Source of the DNA: Candidatus Fermentibacter sp.
GTDB taxonomy: Bacteria > Fermentibacterota > Fermentibacteria > Fermentibacterales > Fermentibacteraceae
Length of the DNA: 64,000 nt
Assembly: GCA_030373045.1 (NCBI GenBank)
Contig: JAUCPW010000044.1
Span: forward strand, 21,173-85,172
Direction of reading: 5' to 3'
The position numbers were made by a program, and so were the translations under genes. Positions 54,684 through 63,948 of this stretch are shown here, one piece after another; positions within the stretch are counted from its first letter, which is position 1; each line of letters opens with the position of its first letter. The notes under the pieces were generated by a model that did no database searches, was not told the origin of the DNA, and saw only the letters and a list, made by a program, of their open reading frames with translations.

Positions 54684-56339
54684 TCAGAGCCCCGGGCAGG
54701 CCTCCACGATGCTGGCATCCAGATTCTTGTCCCCGTATGACTTCCTGAACTTCGCGGCGAACTCCGAGGCCAGCCGGCCCGCCCTCTCGCGGTAGGCGGC
54801 CGCGTCGGCCCAGGTGTTCTCCGGCTTCAGCACCGAGCCGTCGGGGACGCCCGGGCAGGAGTCGGGAACCATCACCTTGAAGAACGGATCGGCAGTGAAG
54901 GACACGTCCGAGAGCCCCCCCGAGAGTGCGGCCGAGACCATCGCCCTGGTGAGGGTGATGTCCATCCTCCTGCCGACTCCGTACGGGCCGCCGCTCCAGC
55001 CGGTGTTCACCAGAAAGACGGAAGTGCCGTGCTTGTCGAGCTTGTCGCCCAGCATGCCGGCGTAGATGTCCGGAAGGAGGGGCATGAAAGGCGCTCCGAA
55101 GAAGCGCGAGAAGGTGCTCTTCGGCTCTACGATCCCTGCCTCCGTTCCCGCCAGCTTGCTGGTGTAGCCCATCAGGAACCACAGCATGGCCTGCCCCCTC
55201 GTGAGTTTCGCGAGCGGCGGCAGCACACCGTTGGCATCGGCGGTGAGGAACAGGATCGTGCCGGGGTGCCCCGAGACGGGCGGTTCCTTGACGTTCGACA
55301 GGAACGTCAGGGGGAAGGAGCCCCTCGAGTTGGGCGTGAACCGCTCGTCGTCGAGGTCGAACGTCCCGTCGGGATAGACCATGGCGTTCTCGATGATGGC
55401 GCCGTGCTGCTCGACCGGCGCCTCGTGGAAGCAGGCCCGGTAGATCTCGGGCTCCTTGCGCGGGTTGAGGTTGATCAGCTTGGCGTAGCAGCCGTATTCG
55501 TAGTTGCTGATCCTCTTGTCCGTCCAGGCGTGCTCGTCGTCGCCGAGGAGCGCCCTCTCGGGATCGGCCGACAGGGTGGTCTTGCCGGTTCCGGACAGGC
55601 CGAGGAGGAGGGCGGAGTCGCCCTTCGGCCCTTCGTTGGCGCTGCAGTGCAGGGACAGGATGCCGTTCAGGGGCAGCACGTAGTTCATGACGGTGAAGAT
55701 CAGCTTCTTCACGCTGCCGCAGTAGGCCGAGCCGAAGACGACGCCGATGTTCTTGTCGAAGTCCATCCCGATCATCATCGTCGAGGTGTGGCCCAGCCTC
55801 GGGTCGATGCGAAGCCTGCCCTCGTACCTGGCGGGATCGAGCTTGCGGTCGGGGACCACGACGAGGGTGAACGGCCTGTCCCTGAAGATGCTGCTTGCGA
55901 GCACCTTCTCGTCGAAGGGGCGGAACATGTTGTAGGTGAACAGGGTGGTGAGCGCCTTGTTGGAGACGGTCTTCACGTGCAGCGCGCATTCGGGATCGGA
56001 GCCGACCAGCCTGTCAGTCACGTAGAGCTTCGAGGAAGCCCCGTAGGCCGCGAGCGCGTCCTCCAGGACCATGTCGAAGGTCTCCTCGTCGACCGGGAGG
56101 CAGTTCGGGCTGGACCAGTCGATGTTGCCCGCGCTCGAGGGCCGCTTGACGATGAGCGTGTCCTCGGGGCTCCTGCCCGTGGATTCGGGGCGGGTCCACG
56201 TCGCGAGGGCGCCGCAGGCGGCCACGGAGGCCTCCCTGTTCCTGACGCACTCCATGATCATCTCGGGGCGGGGGATGTTGGTCATGACCACTCCCCCGCG
56301 CGAAGACAGGAAACCTGCCAGTCTGTCCTGGAAGATCAT
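54684..56339 (-). CDS. pckA: Phosphoenolpyruvate carboxykinase (ATP)
   Basis: 551 aa, typical of the ATP-dependent enzyme. The P-loop is G-L-S-G-T-G-K-T-T-L-S (residues 247-257), and L-L-G-D-D-E-H-A-W (264-272) is the metal/kinase-2 signature. It interconverts oxaloacetate and PEP. GGGAGGAAAG stands before the ATG. The gene is alone between a terminator and the divergent HAD gene. Confidence 0.96.
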   Translation of the reverse strand: MIFQDRLAGFLSSRGGVVMTNIPRPEMIMECVRNREASVAACGALATWTRPESTGRSPEDTLIVKRPSSAGNIDWSSPNCLPVDEETFDMVLEDALAAYGASSKLYVTDRLVGSDPECALHVKTVSNKALTTLFTYNMFRPFDEKVLASSIFRDRPFTLVVVPDRKLDPARYEGRLRIDPRLGHTSTMMIGMDFDKNIGVVFGSAYCGSVKKLIFTVMNYVLPLNGILSLHCSANEGPKGDSALLLGLSGTGKTTLSADPERALLGDDEHAWTDKRISNYEYGCYAKLINLNPRKEPEIYRACFHEAPVEQHGAIIENAMVYPDGTFDLDDERFTPNSRGSFPLTFLSNVKEPPVSGHPGTILFLTADANGVLPPLAKLTRGQAMLWFLMGYTSKLAGTEAGIVEPKSTFSRFFGAPFMPLLPDIYAGMLGDKLDKHGTSVFLVNTGWSGGPYGVGRRMDITLTRAMVSAALSGGLSDVSFTADPFFKVMVPDSCPGVPDGSVLKPENTWADAAAYRERAGRLASEFAAKFRKSYGDKNLDASIVEACPGL

Positions 56340-56408
56340 CTTTCCTCCCGTTTTGCGGATTGCCTGCGGGCGCGGGACGCGCCGACCACCTTGGCTCTAG
56401 AATAAGCC

Positions 56409-56513
56409 ATGTCGTGGATCGAGGCTAGGCCGGGCACCGCCGGGCGGCTTCCGTGGAGCATGGTGCCGCGCTATCTTCCGGCTCGTCCTCGTTGCATCGG
56501 AGAACACGATTGA
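56409..56513 (+). CDS. Possible 34-aa leader ORF before the HAD gene
   Basis: An ATG at 56409 lies 5 nt after TAGAAT, the same -10 spacing as the leaderless genes in this window. The frame runs 34 codons and its TGA overlaps the TTG start of the HAD gene (TTGA). The peptide is Arg/Pro-rich without a clear domain. It may be a leader whose translation feeds the HAD start, or chance. No -35 hexamer is seen. Confidence 0.25.
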   Translation: MSWIEARPGTAGRLPWSMVPRYLPARPRCIGEHD

Positions 56514-57190
56514 AGCTGATACTCCTGGATGTCGACATGACGCTGATCTCCGCCAGAGGAGCGGGGATGGCCTCGCTCGACGCGGCGATGTCCGACCTGT
56601 TCGGCATCGAGCGCGGGTTCGAGGGAGTCGAGTTCGCGGGCAGGACGGACAGGCTGATCGTCGAGGACGGCCTCTCCGCCAACGGCCTCGCACCGTCGGA
56701 CGACATGGTGTCGCGGGTCCGGGAGGCCTACATCAGGAACCTCGCGGGCAGGCTCTCGGCGGGATGGCCCGCCTCGGTGCTGGGGGGTGTGAACGAACTG
56801 CTGGACCTGCTTACCCGCAGGGAGGATGCGTGCTTCGGCCTCCTCACGGGGAACTGGAAGGAGGGCGCCTTCCTCAAGCTCGCGGCCTGCGGCATCGACC
56901 GGTACTTCAGGTTCGGTGCGTTCGCGGAATGCGGCAGGATGAGGAGGGAGCTCATACCCCACGCGCTCGGGATGGCCGAGGCGGTGTGCGGCCGGCGCCC
57001 CAGCCCGGCCGACACGTGGATCGTCGGTGACACGCCTCACGACGTATCCTGCGGGCGCGACTGGAACCTGCGGACCCTCGGCGTGGCCACAGGGCCGTAC
57101 GGTGTCGAGACCCTCGCGGAGTGCGGGGCGGATGCCGTGCTTCCGGACCTCTCCTCCACGGAGACGGTCGAGCGGATCATCTTCGGATGA
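56510..57190 (+). CDS. HAD-superfamily phosphatase (phosphoglycolate phosphatase-like)
   Basis: 226 aa from a TTG at 56510, with GGAG upstream. Motif I is L-L-D-V-D-M-T-L-I, motif II is L-L-T-G-N and motif IV is I-V-G-D-T-P-H-D-V, with a helical cap after motif I. In motif I the second Asp is preserved (D-V-D). It dephosphorylates a small metabolite; the substrate is unknown. The stop overlaps the MFS start (ATGA). Confidence 0.88.
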   Translation: MKLILLDVDMTLISARGAGMASLDAAMSDLFGIERGFEGVEFAGRTDRLIVEDGLSANGLAPSDDMVSRVREAYIRNLAGRLSAGWPASVLGGVNELLDLLTRREDACFGLLTGNWKEGAFLKLAACGIDRYFRFGAFAECGRMRRELIPHALGMAEAVCGRRPSPADTWIVGDTPHDVSCGRDWNLRTLGVATGPYGVETLAECGADAVLPDLSSTETVERIIFG

Positions 57191-58479
57191 AGAGCCTGAA
57201 GGGCCGGATGTCGCCCAGGCTGGCCTGGGGCCTGTACGACTGGGCCGATTCCGCCTTCGTGACGACCATCGTAGCCGCCGTGCTCCCGGTCTACTTCGCT
57301 TCGGTGGTTTGCGGCGGGAGCGCCGAAGTCTCGTTCCGGCTGCTTTTCTGGGATGTATCGGGAAGCCCCACTTCGCTCTGGGGCTACGCGGCCTCGATCG
57401 CGGCCCTGCTGGTCGCCGTCGCGTCGCCGGTCGCGGGCGCCCTGGCCGACGCGGGCGGCAGGCGGAAGGTCTGGCTGGCCTCCTCCGCCGCGCTCGGGAT
57501 CGCGTCGTCGGCCATGCTCTCGCTCTCCGGGCCGGGAACGGTCCTCTACACCCTGGCCTTCCTGGCGGTCGGAGAGGTCGGGTTCTCGGGGGCACAGGTC
57601 TTCTACAACTCGTTGCTCGGGGATGTCTCGCGCAGCGCAGGCGAGCGGGACTCCGTCTCGTCGGGCGGCTTCGCGCTGGGCTACCTCGGCGGGGGGCTGC
57701 TGCTCGCCCTGAACACCCTGATGATCGCGCGGCCCGGCATGTTCGGGCTGGCCGACGCGGCAGCCGCCTCGAGGGCCGGTTTCGCCACCGTGGCGGTATG
57801 GTGGGCGGTGTTCTCGATCCCGCTGTTCCTGTTCGTGCACGAGGGCGGTCCGGCCGGGAGGGCCCGCGGATCGCTGCGCGAGGCGGCCGGGATGCTCGCG
57901 GGCACGGCCAGGGACGTCATGTCGCGGAGAGACCTGAGGCTCTTCCTGATCGCCTTCCTGCTGTACAACGACGGCATCCAGACCGTCATCCTGATGGCGA
58001 GCGTCTACGGCAAGTCGGATCTCGGCCTGGACACCTCCTCGCTGGTCGGGGCCCTCCTCGTGACCCAGATCGTCGGAGTGCCCGGAAGCCTGGGTTTCGG
58101 ACGGGCCGCGGGGAGGATCGGCGCGCGGAAGGCCCTGCTGGGAGGCATAGCGGCATATCTCGCGATCGTCCTTCTCGCATCGGGCATGGACGATTCCGCT
58201 GACTTCATGGTCCTGGCGGTCCTGGTCGGGCTGTTCCAGGGCGGCATGCAGGCAGTGAGCAGGAGCTTCTTCTCGAGGCTCGTCCCGCCGGGACGGAACG
58301 CCGAGTATTTCGGCTTCTTCTCGGTCTCGACGCGCTTCGCCAGCATCTTCGGACCGCTGCTCTTCGCCCTGGTCAGGGACGTGACCGGAGAGGGCAGAGC
58401 GGCGATACTTGCCGTGGCCGTGCTGTTCCTGGCCGGCGGAGCGGTCCTTTCGTTCGTCAGGGATCCGGAGGTCGTCTGA
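57187..58479 (+). CDS. MFS transporter, UMF1/Atg22-like
   Basis: 430 aa with about twelve helices. The start W-G-L-Y-D-W-A-D-S-A-F and the A-L-A-D-x-G-G-R-R-K loop after the second or third helix are typical of the UMF1 (Atg22-like) branch. The substrate is unknown; fungal relatives export amino acids from the vacuole. It overlaps the HAD gene by 4 nt and the next membrane gene by 1 nt. Confidence 0.88.
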   Translation: MKSLKGRMSPRLAWGLYDWADSAFVTTIVAAVLPVYFASVVCGGSAEVSFRLLFWDVSGSPTSLWGYAASIAALLVAVASPVAGALADAGGRRKVWLASSAALGIASSAMLSLSGPGTVLYTLAFLAVGEVGFSGAQVFYNSLLGDVSRSAGERDSVSSGGFALGYLGGGLLLALNTLMIARPGMFGLADAAAASRAGFATVAVWWAVFSIPLFLFVHEGGPAGRARGSLREAAGMLAGTARDVMSRRDLRLFLIAFLLYNDGIQTVILMASVYGKSDLGLDTSSLVGALLVTQIVGVPGSLGFGRAAGRIGARKALLGGIAAYLAIVLLASGMDDSADFMVLAVLVGLFQGGMQAVSRSFFSRLVPPGRNAEYFGFFSVSTRFASIFGPLLFALVRDVTGEGRAAILAVAVLFLAGGAVLSFVRDPEVV

Positions 58480-59303
58480 TGCTTGCGGTTGCGCTGGGTT
58501 GCATTGCGGCCGTGCTCCTCGAGGAGCTCTTCCTCCGGACGAGCCGGCTCAGGCTCCTGGACGACCCAGACCGGACGGGGGACGGCCTCACTCCCTCCCT
58601 CCGGGGCAGGATCGAGGTGTTCCGCAGAAGGTACAGGTTCATACGGGTGGTCCAGTTCGTGGTATTCGGGCTGCTCTGGGTGCTCGTGGCCGAAGCCACC
58701 GAAGGGGCGGTGACGGTCTCCCCCCTCGGCCAGCTCACCACGGCGCTGCTCCTGCTCCAGTTCATAAGGGTGCTGGGCCGCCGCGTGGTCAAGAGCTGGC
58801 CGCTGCTCACCGTCACTGCGCTGCAGCAGACCCTCCAGGCCTTCCTCGTGATGGTGATGGCCGCGGCCGGATACGGGGCGGCGGGCGGCGGCGGCGCTCC
58901 TGCGCTCGTCTCCGGGTTCTCGGTGGTCGCGGCCACTGTCGCATCGGCCGTTTCGTTCTCCTCTTCCGCGGTCTACCTCGGCAGGATGTCGTCGCGGGGG
59001 GCCAGGCTGTTCGGCGAGGAACCCCCGCCCCTGGCGGCTTCGGAAGCCATCGGCCGGCGGGCGCTGGCCGCGACGTCCTTCTTCCTTGCGGCCTCGGTCG
59101 CAGCCGGCGCCCTGTCGGAGGCGGGCTTCCCGAGAGCGGCAGATGTGTCCGCCGCGGCCCTGCTGGCGGTATCCGCCGTGTCGCTCGCCCTGTGCCTCGA
59201 CCGGGGCAGGGTCCACCACCCGGCCGGCATGGTCATGGCCCTCCTCCCCTATCCGCTCCTCCTCGCGGCGATGGTCACCGGGCTGTTCTCGACGGGTTCC
59301 TGA
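58479..59303 (+). CDS. Membrane protein of unknown function
   Basis: 274 aa with about seven hydrophobic segments. After the first helix there is an Arg-rich cytoplasmic stretch (R-R-R-Y-R-F-I-R). No motif is recognisable. The ATG overlaps the MFS stop (TGATG) and the gene ends 1 nt before the radical SAM gene, so it belongs to the same operon. Confidence 0.8.
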   Translation: MLAVALGCIAAVLLEELFLRTSRLRLLDDPDRTGDGLTPSLRGRIEVFRRRYRFIRVVQFVVFGLLWVLVAEATEGAVTVSPLGQLTTALLLLQFIRVLGRRVVKSWPLLTVTALQQTLQAFLVMVMAAAGYGAAGGGGAPALVSGFSVVAATVASAVSFSSSAVYLGRMSSRGARLFGEEPPPLAASEAIGRRALAATSFFLAASVAAGALSEAGFPRAADVSAAALLAVSAVSLALCLDRGRVHHPAGMVMALLPYPLLLAAMVTGLFSTGS

Positions 59304-59304
59304 G

Positions 59305-61092
59305 ATGTCCGGCATCCTGCTGGTCCAGCTCCCCCTCAACGGGACGGCGGCCTTCGAGCCCACCGGGAACACGCCCCTCGCAGGGGGGATCCTCGCTGCG
59401 GCCCTCGGGCTCGACGGCTCGTCGGTGCTCGGGCGTGACGAGGTCGACTTGCTCGGCGACAGGGCCCTGGCGGACGTCATCGCCGCAAGGGGGCCGGACA
59501 CCGTCGGTTTCACGCTCTACTCCTGGAACGCCGAGCGGTCTGCATATCTGGCCTCCCTCCTGAGGAAGGCCCTCCCTTCGGCGAGGCTGATCGCAGGAGG
59601 GCCCGAGGTGCACCCCGACAACGAATGGCTGGTTTCTTCCGGAGCATTCGACGTCCTCGTGTCGGGCGAGGGCGAGCCCGCGGCCCGGATCCTGGTCGGG
59701 GATGCCGGCATACCGCAGGGCACGCTGATCTCGACGGGATTCCAGGACTTCGCGCCGGGAACCTGGCCCGACCCCTGGCTCTCGGGCGTGATCGCGCCCG
59801 GAGATGACGGCTCGGTGATGGTCGAGACGGTCAGGGGATGCCCGTCGGGCTGCGTCTACTGCAGCTACAGGAGGAGGCACCCCGTACCACGGGTCATGCC
59901 CGCCCCGGAGGCGTCGGCGCTCGTCAGGAAGCTGTCCGCGCTGGGGGGGCGGGAGCTCGTCTTCATCGACCCCACGTTCAACGCGAGGCCGGGCTTCGAC
60001 GAACTCCTCGCCGGGCTCGCGGGTCTCGGGCAGAGGTGCTTCGCCGAGCTCAGGGGCGAGGGGCTCGATGACACGGCGGCGGAGGCTCTCCGTGCCGCGG
60101 GGTTCGAGACCGTCGAACTGGGGCTCCAGACATCGGACAGGCGCGCGCTGGAGATCTGCGGCAGGCCCTCCGATCCCCCGAGGGTGGTCGCCGCCGCCGC
60201 GATGCTGGGCGGGCACGGGATCTCACCCGTCGTTGACATCATCCTGGGGCTCCCGGGTGACACGAGGAACGGCCCGGTCGAGGCTGCGCGCATGCTGGCG
60301 GACGCCGGGGCCGGATCGAGGGTCCAGGCCTTCTACCTGTCGGCGCTGCCGGGGACCGGGATAAGGAGTTTCGCCGCGGGATACGGGGTCTCCTTCATGG
60401 ACAGACCGCCCTACTACGTGGTCGAGACCCCCTGGGGTGGCGTCGGCGAGCTGCATGCCGCGCGCGAGGAGATATCGGACATCCTGGGCTACGACGCCGA
60501 TCTCGTACCCAGACCGCTCCTGATCGAGGGCTGGCCCGGGACCGAGACGGTCGACCTGGACACCGGCCGCGGCCCCGGGGGCGATCCGCCTTCGTTCCGG
60601 CACGGGAGCCTGAGGCTTTCGTCGTGCGACCTCTGGAGTCACAGGGAGAGGATCGCGGCCCTGGTGCGGAGGAGGATCGAGGCCGATCCCTTCTGCGTCC
60701 TGGACGTGGTGCTCGAGCCCCGGGGGCCGTTCCCCTCCGATCTCCCGGACTGGATCAGATGCCTGGCCCCCGTGAACGACTACTCCTCACGCATGGCCGC
60801 GAGGCACGGCCTCGACGGGAACCTCAGGGTTTCCACCCTCCTGCGCGATCCGGGCGCGTTCGACAGGGCCTGGCTCGACGGGCTGGCGTGCGAGTGCACG
60901 GTGGTCGCCGACGCTGATTCTCCCGGCGCTCTCCCCCACGAGCTCGACGGGCTGGGCATCGGCACGAGGCTGCGCGGCGGGGGCTGGGATCTCGCGGAGC
61001 TGTCGGGCTCAATCGACGATCCGCTCTCCGTCTTCTTCGAGTCCGAGCTTCTCGAGAAACTCTGGTGCACGATCCACCTGGGGTCCGAATAG
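59305..61092 (+). CDS. Radical SAM protein with B12-binding-like N-terminal domain
   Basis: 595 aa. The N-terminal 150 residues have the Rossmann rhythm of B12-binding domains (V-G-F-T-L-Y-S-W, L-I-A-G-G-P-E-V, V-S-G-E-G-E) but no D-x-H-x-x-G cobalamin motif. The radical SAM cluster follows: C179, C183 and C186 in G-C-P-S-G-C-V-Y-C-S-Y, then G-L-Q-T and I-I-L-G-L-P-G-D. The last 230 residues are a family-specific domain with few Cys. It resembles the BchE/MiaB-like group encoded in many anaerobes. The substrate is unknown. Confidence 0.88.
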   Translation: MSGILLVQLPLNGTAAFEPTGNTPLAGGILAAALGLDGSSVLGRDEVDLLGDRALADVIAARGPDTVGFTLYSWNAERSAYLASLLRKALPSARLIAGGPEVHPDNEWLVSSGAFDVLVSGEGEPAARILVGDAGIPQGTLISTGFQDFAPGTWPDPWLSGVIAPGDDGSVMVETVRGCPSGCVYCSYRRRHPVPRVMPAPEASALVRKLSALGGRELVFIDPTFNARPGFDELLAGLAGLGQRCFAELRGEGLDDTAAEALRAAGFETVELGLQTSDRRALEICGRPSDPPRVVAAAAMLGGHGISPVVDIILGLPGDTRNGPVEAARMLADAGAGSRVQAFYLSALPGTGIRSFAAGYGVSFMDRPPYYVVETPWGGVGELHAAREEISDILGYDADLVPRPLLIEGWPGTETVDLDTGRGPGGDPPSFRHGSLRLSSCDLWSHRERIAALVRRRIEADPFCVLDVVLEPRGPFPSDLPDWIRCLAPVNDYSSRMAARHGLDGNLRVSTLLRDPGAFDRAWLDGLACECTVVADADSPGALPHELDGLGIGTRLRGGGWDLAELSGSIDDPLSVFFESELLEKLWCTIHLGSE

Positions 61093-61150
61093 GGGCTCCG
61101 CTCCGTTTCAGCTAGAGAAAGTTAAAGGAGTTAAAAGCGTTCTGGAGGAG

Positions 61151-61178
61151 TTGACCTATTATTAGGCAAGCCTAATAT
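61151..61178 (+). promoter_or_regulatory. Promoter with overlapping DtxR-type operator for the feo operon
   Basis: TTGACC (61151-61156) and TAATAT (61173-61178) are spaced by 16 nt; the -10 ends 6 nt before the ATG at 61185. A perfect inverted repeat TATTAGGC-AA-GCCTAATA (61160-61177) covers the spacer and most of the -10. Its core TTAGGCAAGCCTAA matches the DtxR/IdeR iron-box half-sites. Iron-loaded regulator bound here would block RNA polymerase, giving autoregulated iron uptake. Confidence 0.8.
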
Positions 61179-61184
61179 TGGGGC

Positions 61185-61919
61185 ATGGACATGACCCGGA
61201 GCATGGAGGACTACCTGAGGGTGGTCCACGATCTCTCGCGCGACACCGGCCGCGTGCGCGTCGCCGACATAGCCAGGGCGAGGGGCGTGAGCATGGCGAG
61301 CGTCTGCGAGGCGCTGGCGAAGCTCGACAGGGAGGGCCTGCTCGAATACCAGAAGGGCGCCTCCGGCACCATCTCGCTCACCGGGGAGGGGGCCAGGGCG
61401 GCCGGCAGGCTTTCGTCCACGCACGACTTCCTCGTCTCCTTCCTGAGGGATCTCCTCGGTGTGAATCCTTCCGACGCGGAGAGGGACGCCTGCTCGATGG
61501 AGCACGTCCTGAGCCGCGACACCCTGTCCCACCTGGTGGCCTTCCAGCAGTTCGCGGATTCCAGATCCTGCGGCGGGGAGAGGCTCAGGGACGCATACCT
61601 CAGGTCCGAGCCCAGGGGGGGCGAGGAGGACGGTCCCCCGGGGCACGGCCGCCGCGGCCACGGGACGGGGGGCGGAGCCGTTCATGCCGGAACCGGCCTT
61701 TCCGACATCCCAAAGGGATCCAGGGCCAGGATAGTCCATCTCCACGCCGCCTGCCGGATCAGGCAGAGGCTCGCCGACATGGGCATCCTTCCAGGAGTCG
61801 AAGTCGAGGTCCTCCGCAGGGCGCCCCTGGGAGGCCCCGTCGAGATAGCCCTCGACGGATTCGCGCTCTCCCTCAGGCGCGCGGAGGCGAGGTCCGTCGA
61901 GGTGGAGCCGCTGGCATGA
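61185..61919 (+). CDS. DtxR-family iron-dependent repressor fused to a FeoA domain
   Basis: 244 aa. The winged-helix N-domain (residues 5-75: M-E-D-Y-L-R-V-V, V-S-M-A-S-V-C-E-A-L) is followed by the metal/dimer domain with C103-S-M-E106-H107, the Cys-x-x-Glu-His set of iron-type DtxR rather than MntR. A Gly/Arg-rich linker (about 140-165) leads to a FeoA SH3-like domain (about 170-244, R-L-A-D-M-G-I-L-P-G). FeoA-like C-domains occur in this family; here it replaces a separate feoA. The ATG at 61185 fits a leaderless start; ATGs at 61191 and 61203 are alternatives. The stop overlaps feoB (ATGA). Confidence 0.92.
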   Translation: MDMTRSMEDYLRVVHDLSRDTGRVRVADIARARGVSMASVCEALAKLDREGLLEYQKGASGTISLTGEGARAAGRLSSTHDFLVSFLRDLLGVNPSDAERDACSMEHVLSRDTLSHLVAFQQFADSRSCGGERLRDAYLRSEPRGGEEDGPPGHGRRGHGTGGGAVHAGTGLSDIPKGSRARIVHLHAACRIRQRLADMGILPGVEVEVLRRAPLGGPVEIALDGFALSLRRAEARSVEVEPLA

Positions 61920-63925
61920 ACGAGATCAGGGTACTGCTGGCCGGAAACCCCAATACCGGCAAGTCCACGATCTTCAACCGCCTGACCGGTGCATCGGCCC
62001 ACGAGGGCAACTACCCCGGCGTCACCGTCGAGCTCGCATGCGGCTCCCGCGCCTGCGGCGAATCGCTTTTCCGCTTCGTCGACCTGCCGGGGCAGTACAG
62101 CCTCGCCCCCGCCTCGGAGGACGAGGCCGTCGCCGTCAGGTACATCCTGGACAATCCCGGCGACATCATCCTCGACGTCCTCGACGCCAGGAACCTCGAG
62201 CGGAACCTGCTCCTGACGATCCAGCTCGCCCGCCTCGGGACGAGGCTCGTCGTCGCGCTCAACATGTGCGACGAGGCTTCGGCGGAAGGCAGGATGCCCG
62301 ATATGGGGATTCTCTCCGACAGGCTCGGAGTGCCGGTCGTGGCGACGGTCGGCAGGACGGGCGAGGGCATCGACGCCCTCCTGGAGGCGATAGCCGGCGC
62401 GGCCGCCGGGACCGTTCACGCCAGGCCCCTGCGCCTCGGAGGAGACGCTGAGGAGCAGATAGCCGAAGTGGCCTCCCTGCTGCCGGATGGTCGGCTCTCG
62501 CCATCCGGGCTGGCATCGATGCTCGTCGAGGGCAACCCCGAAGCCGTCGCCATGATCAGGAGAACGATGCCCGGGGCGGCCGGGGCGGTCATAGACAGGT
62601 CGACCCGGGCGGCCGCGAGGCTGGAGGCTCTGTACGGCGATCCGGCCCCGCTGGTGCTGGCGGCTCTCAGGAGGGGCCTGGCGGCGGGTCTGGTGAGGGA
62701 GGCGGTGGGAGTCCCGGGGCGGAGGTTCACGGAGCCGGCCGCCACAAGGCGTATCGATTCGATCGTGCTGAACCGCTATCTCGGCTTCCCCGTACTGGCG
62801 CTCCTGATGTTCCTCACGTTCTGGCTGACCTTCCAGGCTTCCGCCCCGCTGGAGGGGCTGATCGGATCCCTGTTCGGGCTGCTGTCGGAAGGGATCGGGC
62901 GGGCCCTGCCGGAAGGAGCCCTGCGCTCCCTCGTGACGGACGGGATCATCGGCGGAGTGGGGGGAGTCCTGCTCTACGTCCCCGGGATCTCGGTGCTCTT
63001 CCTCGCCATCTCCCTCATGGAGGACACGGGGTACATGGCCCGCGCCGCCTTTCTGACCGACGGCCTGATGCACAGGTTCGGGCTCAACGGCCGGAGTATC
63101 ATCCCGATGCTGCTGGGATTCGGCTGCACGGTTCCCGCCGTCCTCGCGACCCGCACGATCGAGAGCAGGCGCGACAGGCTGGCCACCATCCTCGTTCTGC
63201 CGCTCTTCTCCTGCGGCGCACGCCTGCCGGTCTTCCTGCTGGTCGCGGGCGCCTTCTTCCCGGGCAGGCAGGCCGCCGTGCTGATCCTCACGTACGGGCT
63301 GGGCATCCTGCTCGCCCTCCTCGCGGCGAGGTTCCTCACCCGGTCCGTCATCCGCGGGGGGGACTCGCCCTTCGTCATGGAGCTGCCCCCGTACAGGCTC
63401 CCGACCGCCAGGGCCCTCACCAGGCACGTCTGGGCGCGCGTGAGCCACTACCTGGCCAAGGCCGGGACGGTGATCCTGGCCTTCTCCGCCGCCCTGTGGC
63501 TGATGGGCTACTTCCCGAGGCCGCAGGCGGGGGCCGATCCCGCGGAGGCGCTCGAAGCCTCCTTCTCCGGCAGGCTCGGGCACGCGCTGGAACCCCTGGT
63601 CGAGCCCCTGGGCTTCGACTGGAGGATCGCGACTGCACTGACCGGCTCGATCGGCGCCAGGGAGCTCTTCATCTCCCAGATGGCGATACTCGCGTCCCTC
63701 GGCGGAGGAGGCGACGCCGGCCTCGCGCACGAGATGTCCTCACGATACTCGCCCGGCACCGGCGCCGCCCTTGTCGTCTTCATGCTGATCTCGGCGCCGT
63801 GCCTGTCGGCGGTCGCCGTGACGGCCCGTGAGACGCGGAGCTGGAAGATGGCTCTCGGCCAGTATGCGGCCCTGACCGCCCTCGCCTGGCTGGCCGCGTT
63901 CGCGGTGAAGACGCTGCTCGGCTAG
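61916..63925 (+). CDS. feoB: Ferrous iron transporter FeoB
   Basis: 669 aa. The N-terminal G domain has G-N-P-N-T-G-K-S-T (G1), N-Y-P-G-V-T-V-E (G2), D-L-P-G (G3) and N-M-C-D (G4). The membrane part carries the two gate repeats with L-L-G-F-G-C-T-V-P-A and L-F-S-C-G-A-R-L-P-V-F, the Cys residues of the iron path. It imports Fe(II) across the inner membrane, using GTP. No separate feoA or feoC is seen. It ends 23 nt before adapter sequence. Confidence 0.96.
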   Translation: MNEIRVLLAGNPNTGKSTIFNRLTGASAHEGNYPGVTVELACGSRACGESLFRFVDLPGQYSLAPASEDEAVAVRYILDNPGDIILDVLDARNLERNLLLTIQLARLGTRLVVALNMCDEASAEGRMPDMGILSDRLGVPVVATVGRTGEGIDALLEAIAGAAAGTVHARPLRLGGDAEEQIAEVASLLPDGRLSPSGLASMLVEGNPEAVAMIRRTMPGAAGAVIDRSTRAAARLEALYGDPAPLVLAALRRGLAAGLVREAVGVPGRRFTEPAATRRIDSIVLNRYLGFPVLALLMFLTFWLTFQASAPLEGLIGSLFGLLSEGIGRALPEGALRSLVTDGIIGGVGGVLLYVPGISVLFLAISLMEDTGYMARAAFLTDGLMHRFGLNGRSIIPMLLGFGCTVPAVLATRTIESRRDRLATILVLPLFSCGARLPVFLLVAGAFFPGRQAAVLILTYGLGILLALLAARFLTRSVIRGGDSPFVMELPPYRLPTARALTRHVWARVSHYLAKAGTVILAFSAALWLMGYFPRPQAGADPAEALEASFSGRLGHALEPLVEPLGFDWRIATALTGSIGARELFISQMAILASLGGGGDAGLAHEMSSRYSPGTGAALVVFMLISAPCLSAVAVTARETRSWKMALGQYAALTALAWLAAFAVKTLLG

Positions 63926-63948
63926 AACGCCGGCGGCCGGAACGGGAT

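Noticed and set aside
54113..54718. Minus-strand frame of 201 codons opposite the hypothetical gene at 54135
   Set aside because: It crosses the 14-bp terminator and extends into the pckA 3' end; residue make-up is Ser/Arg/Pro-rich as in shadow frames.
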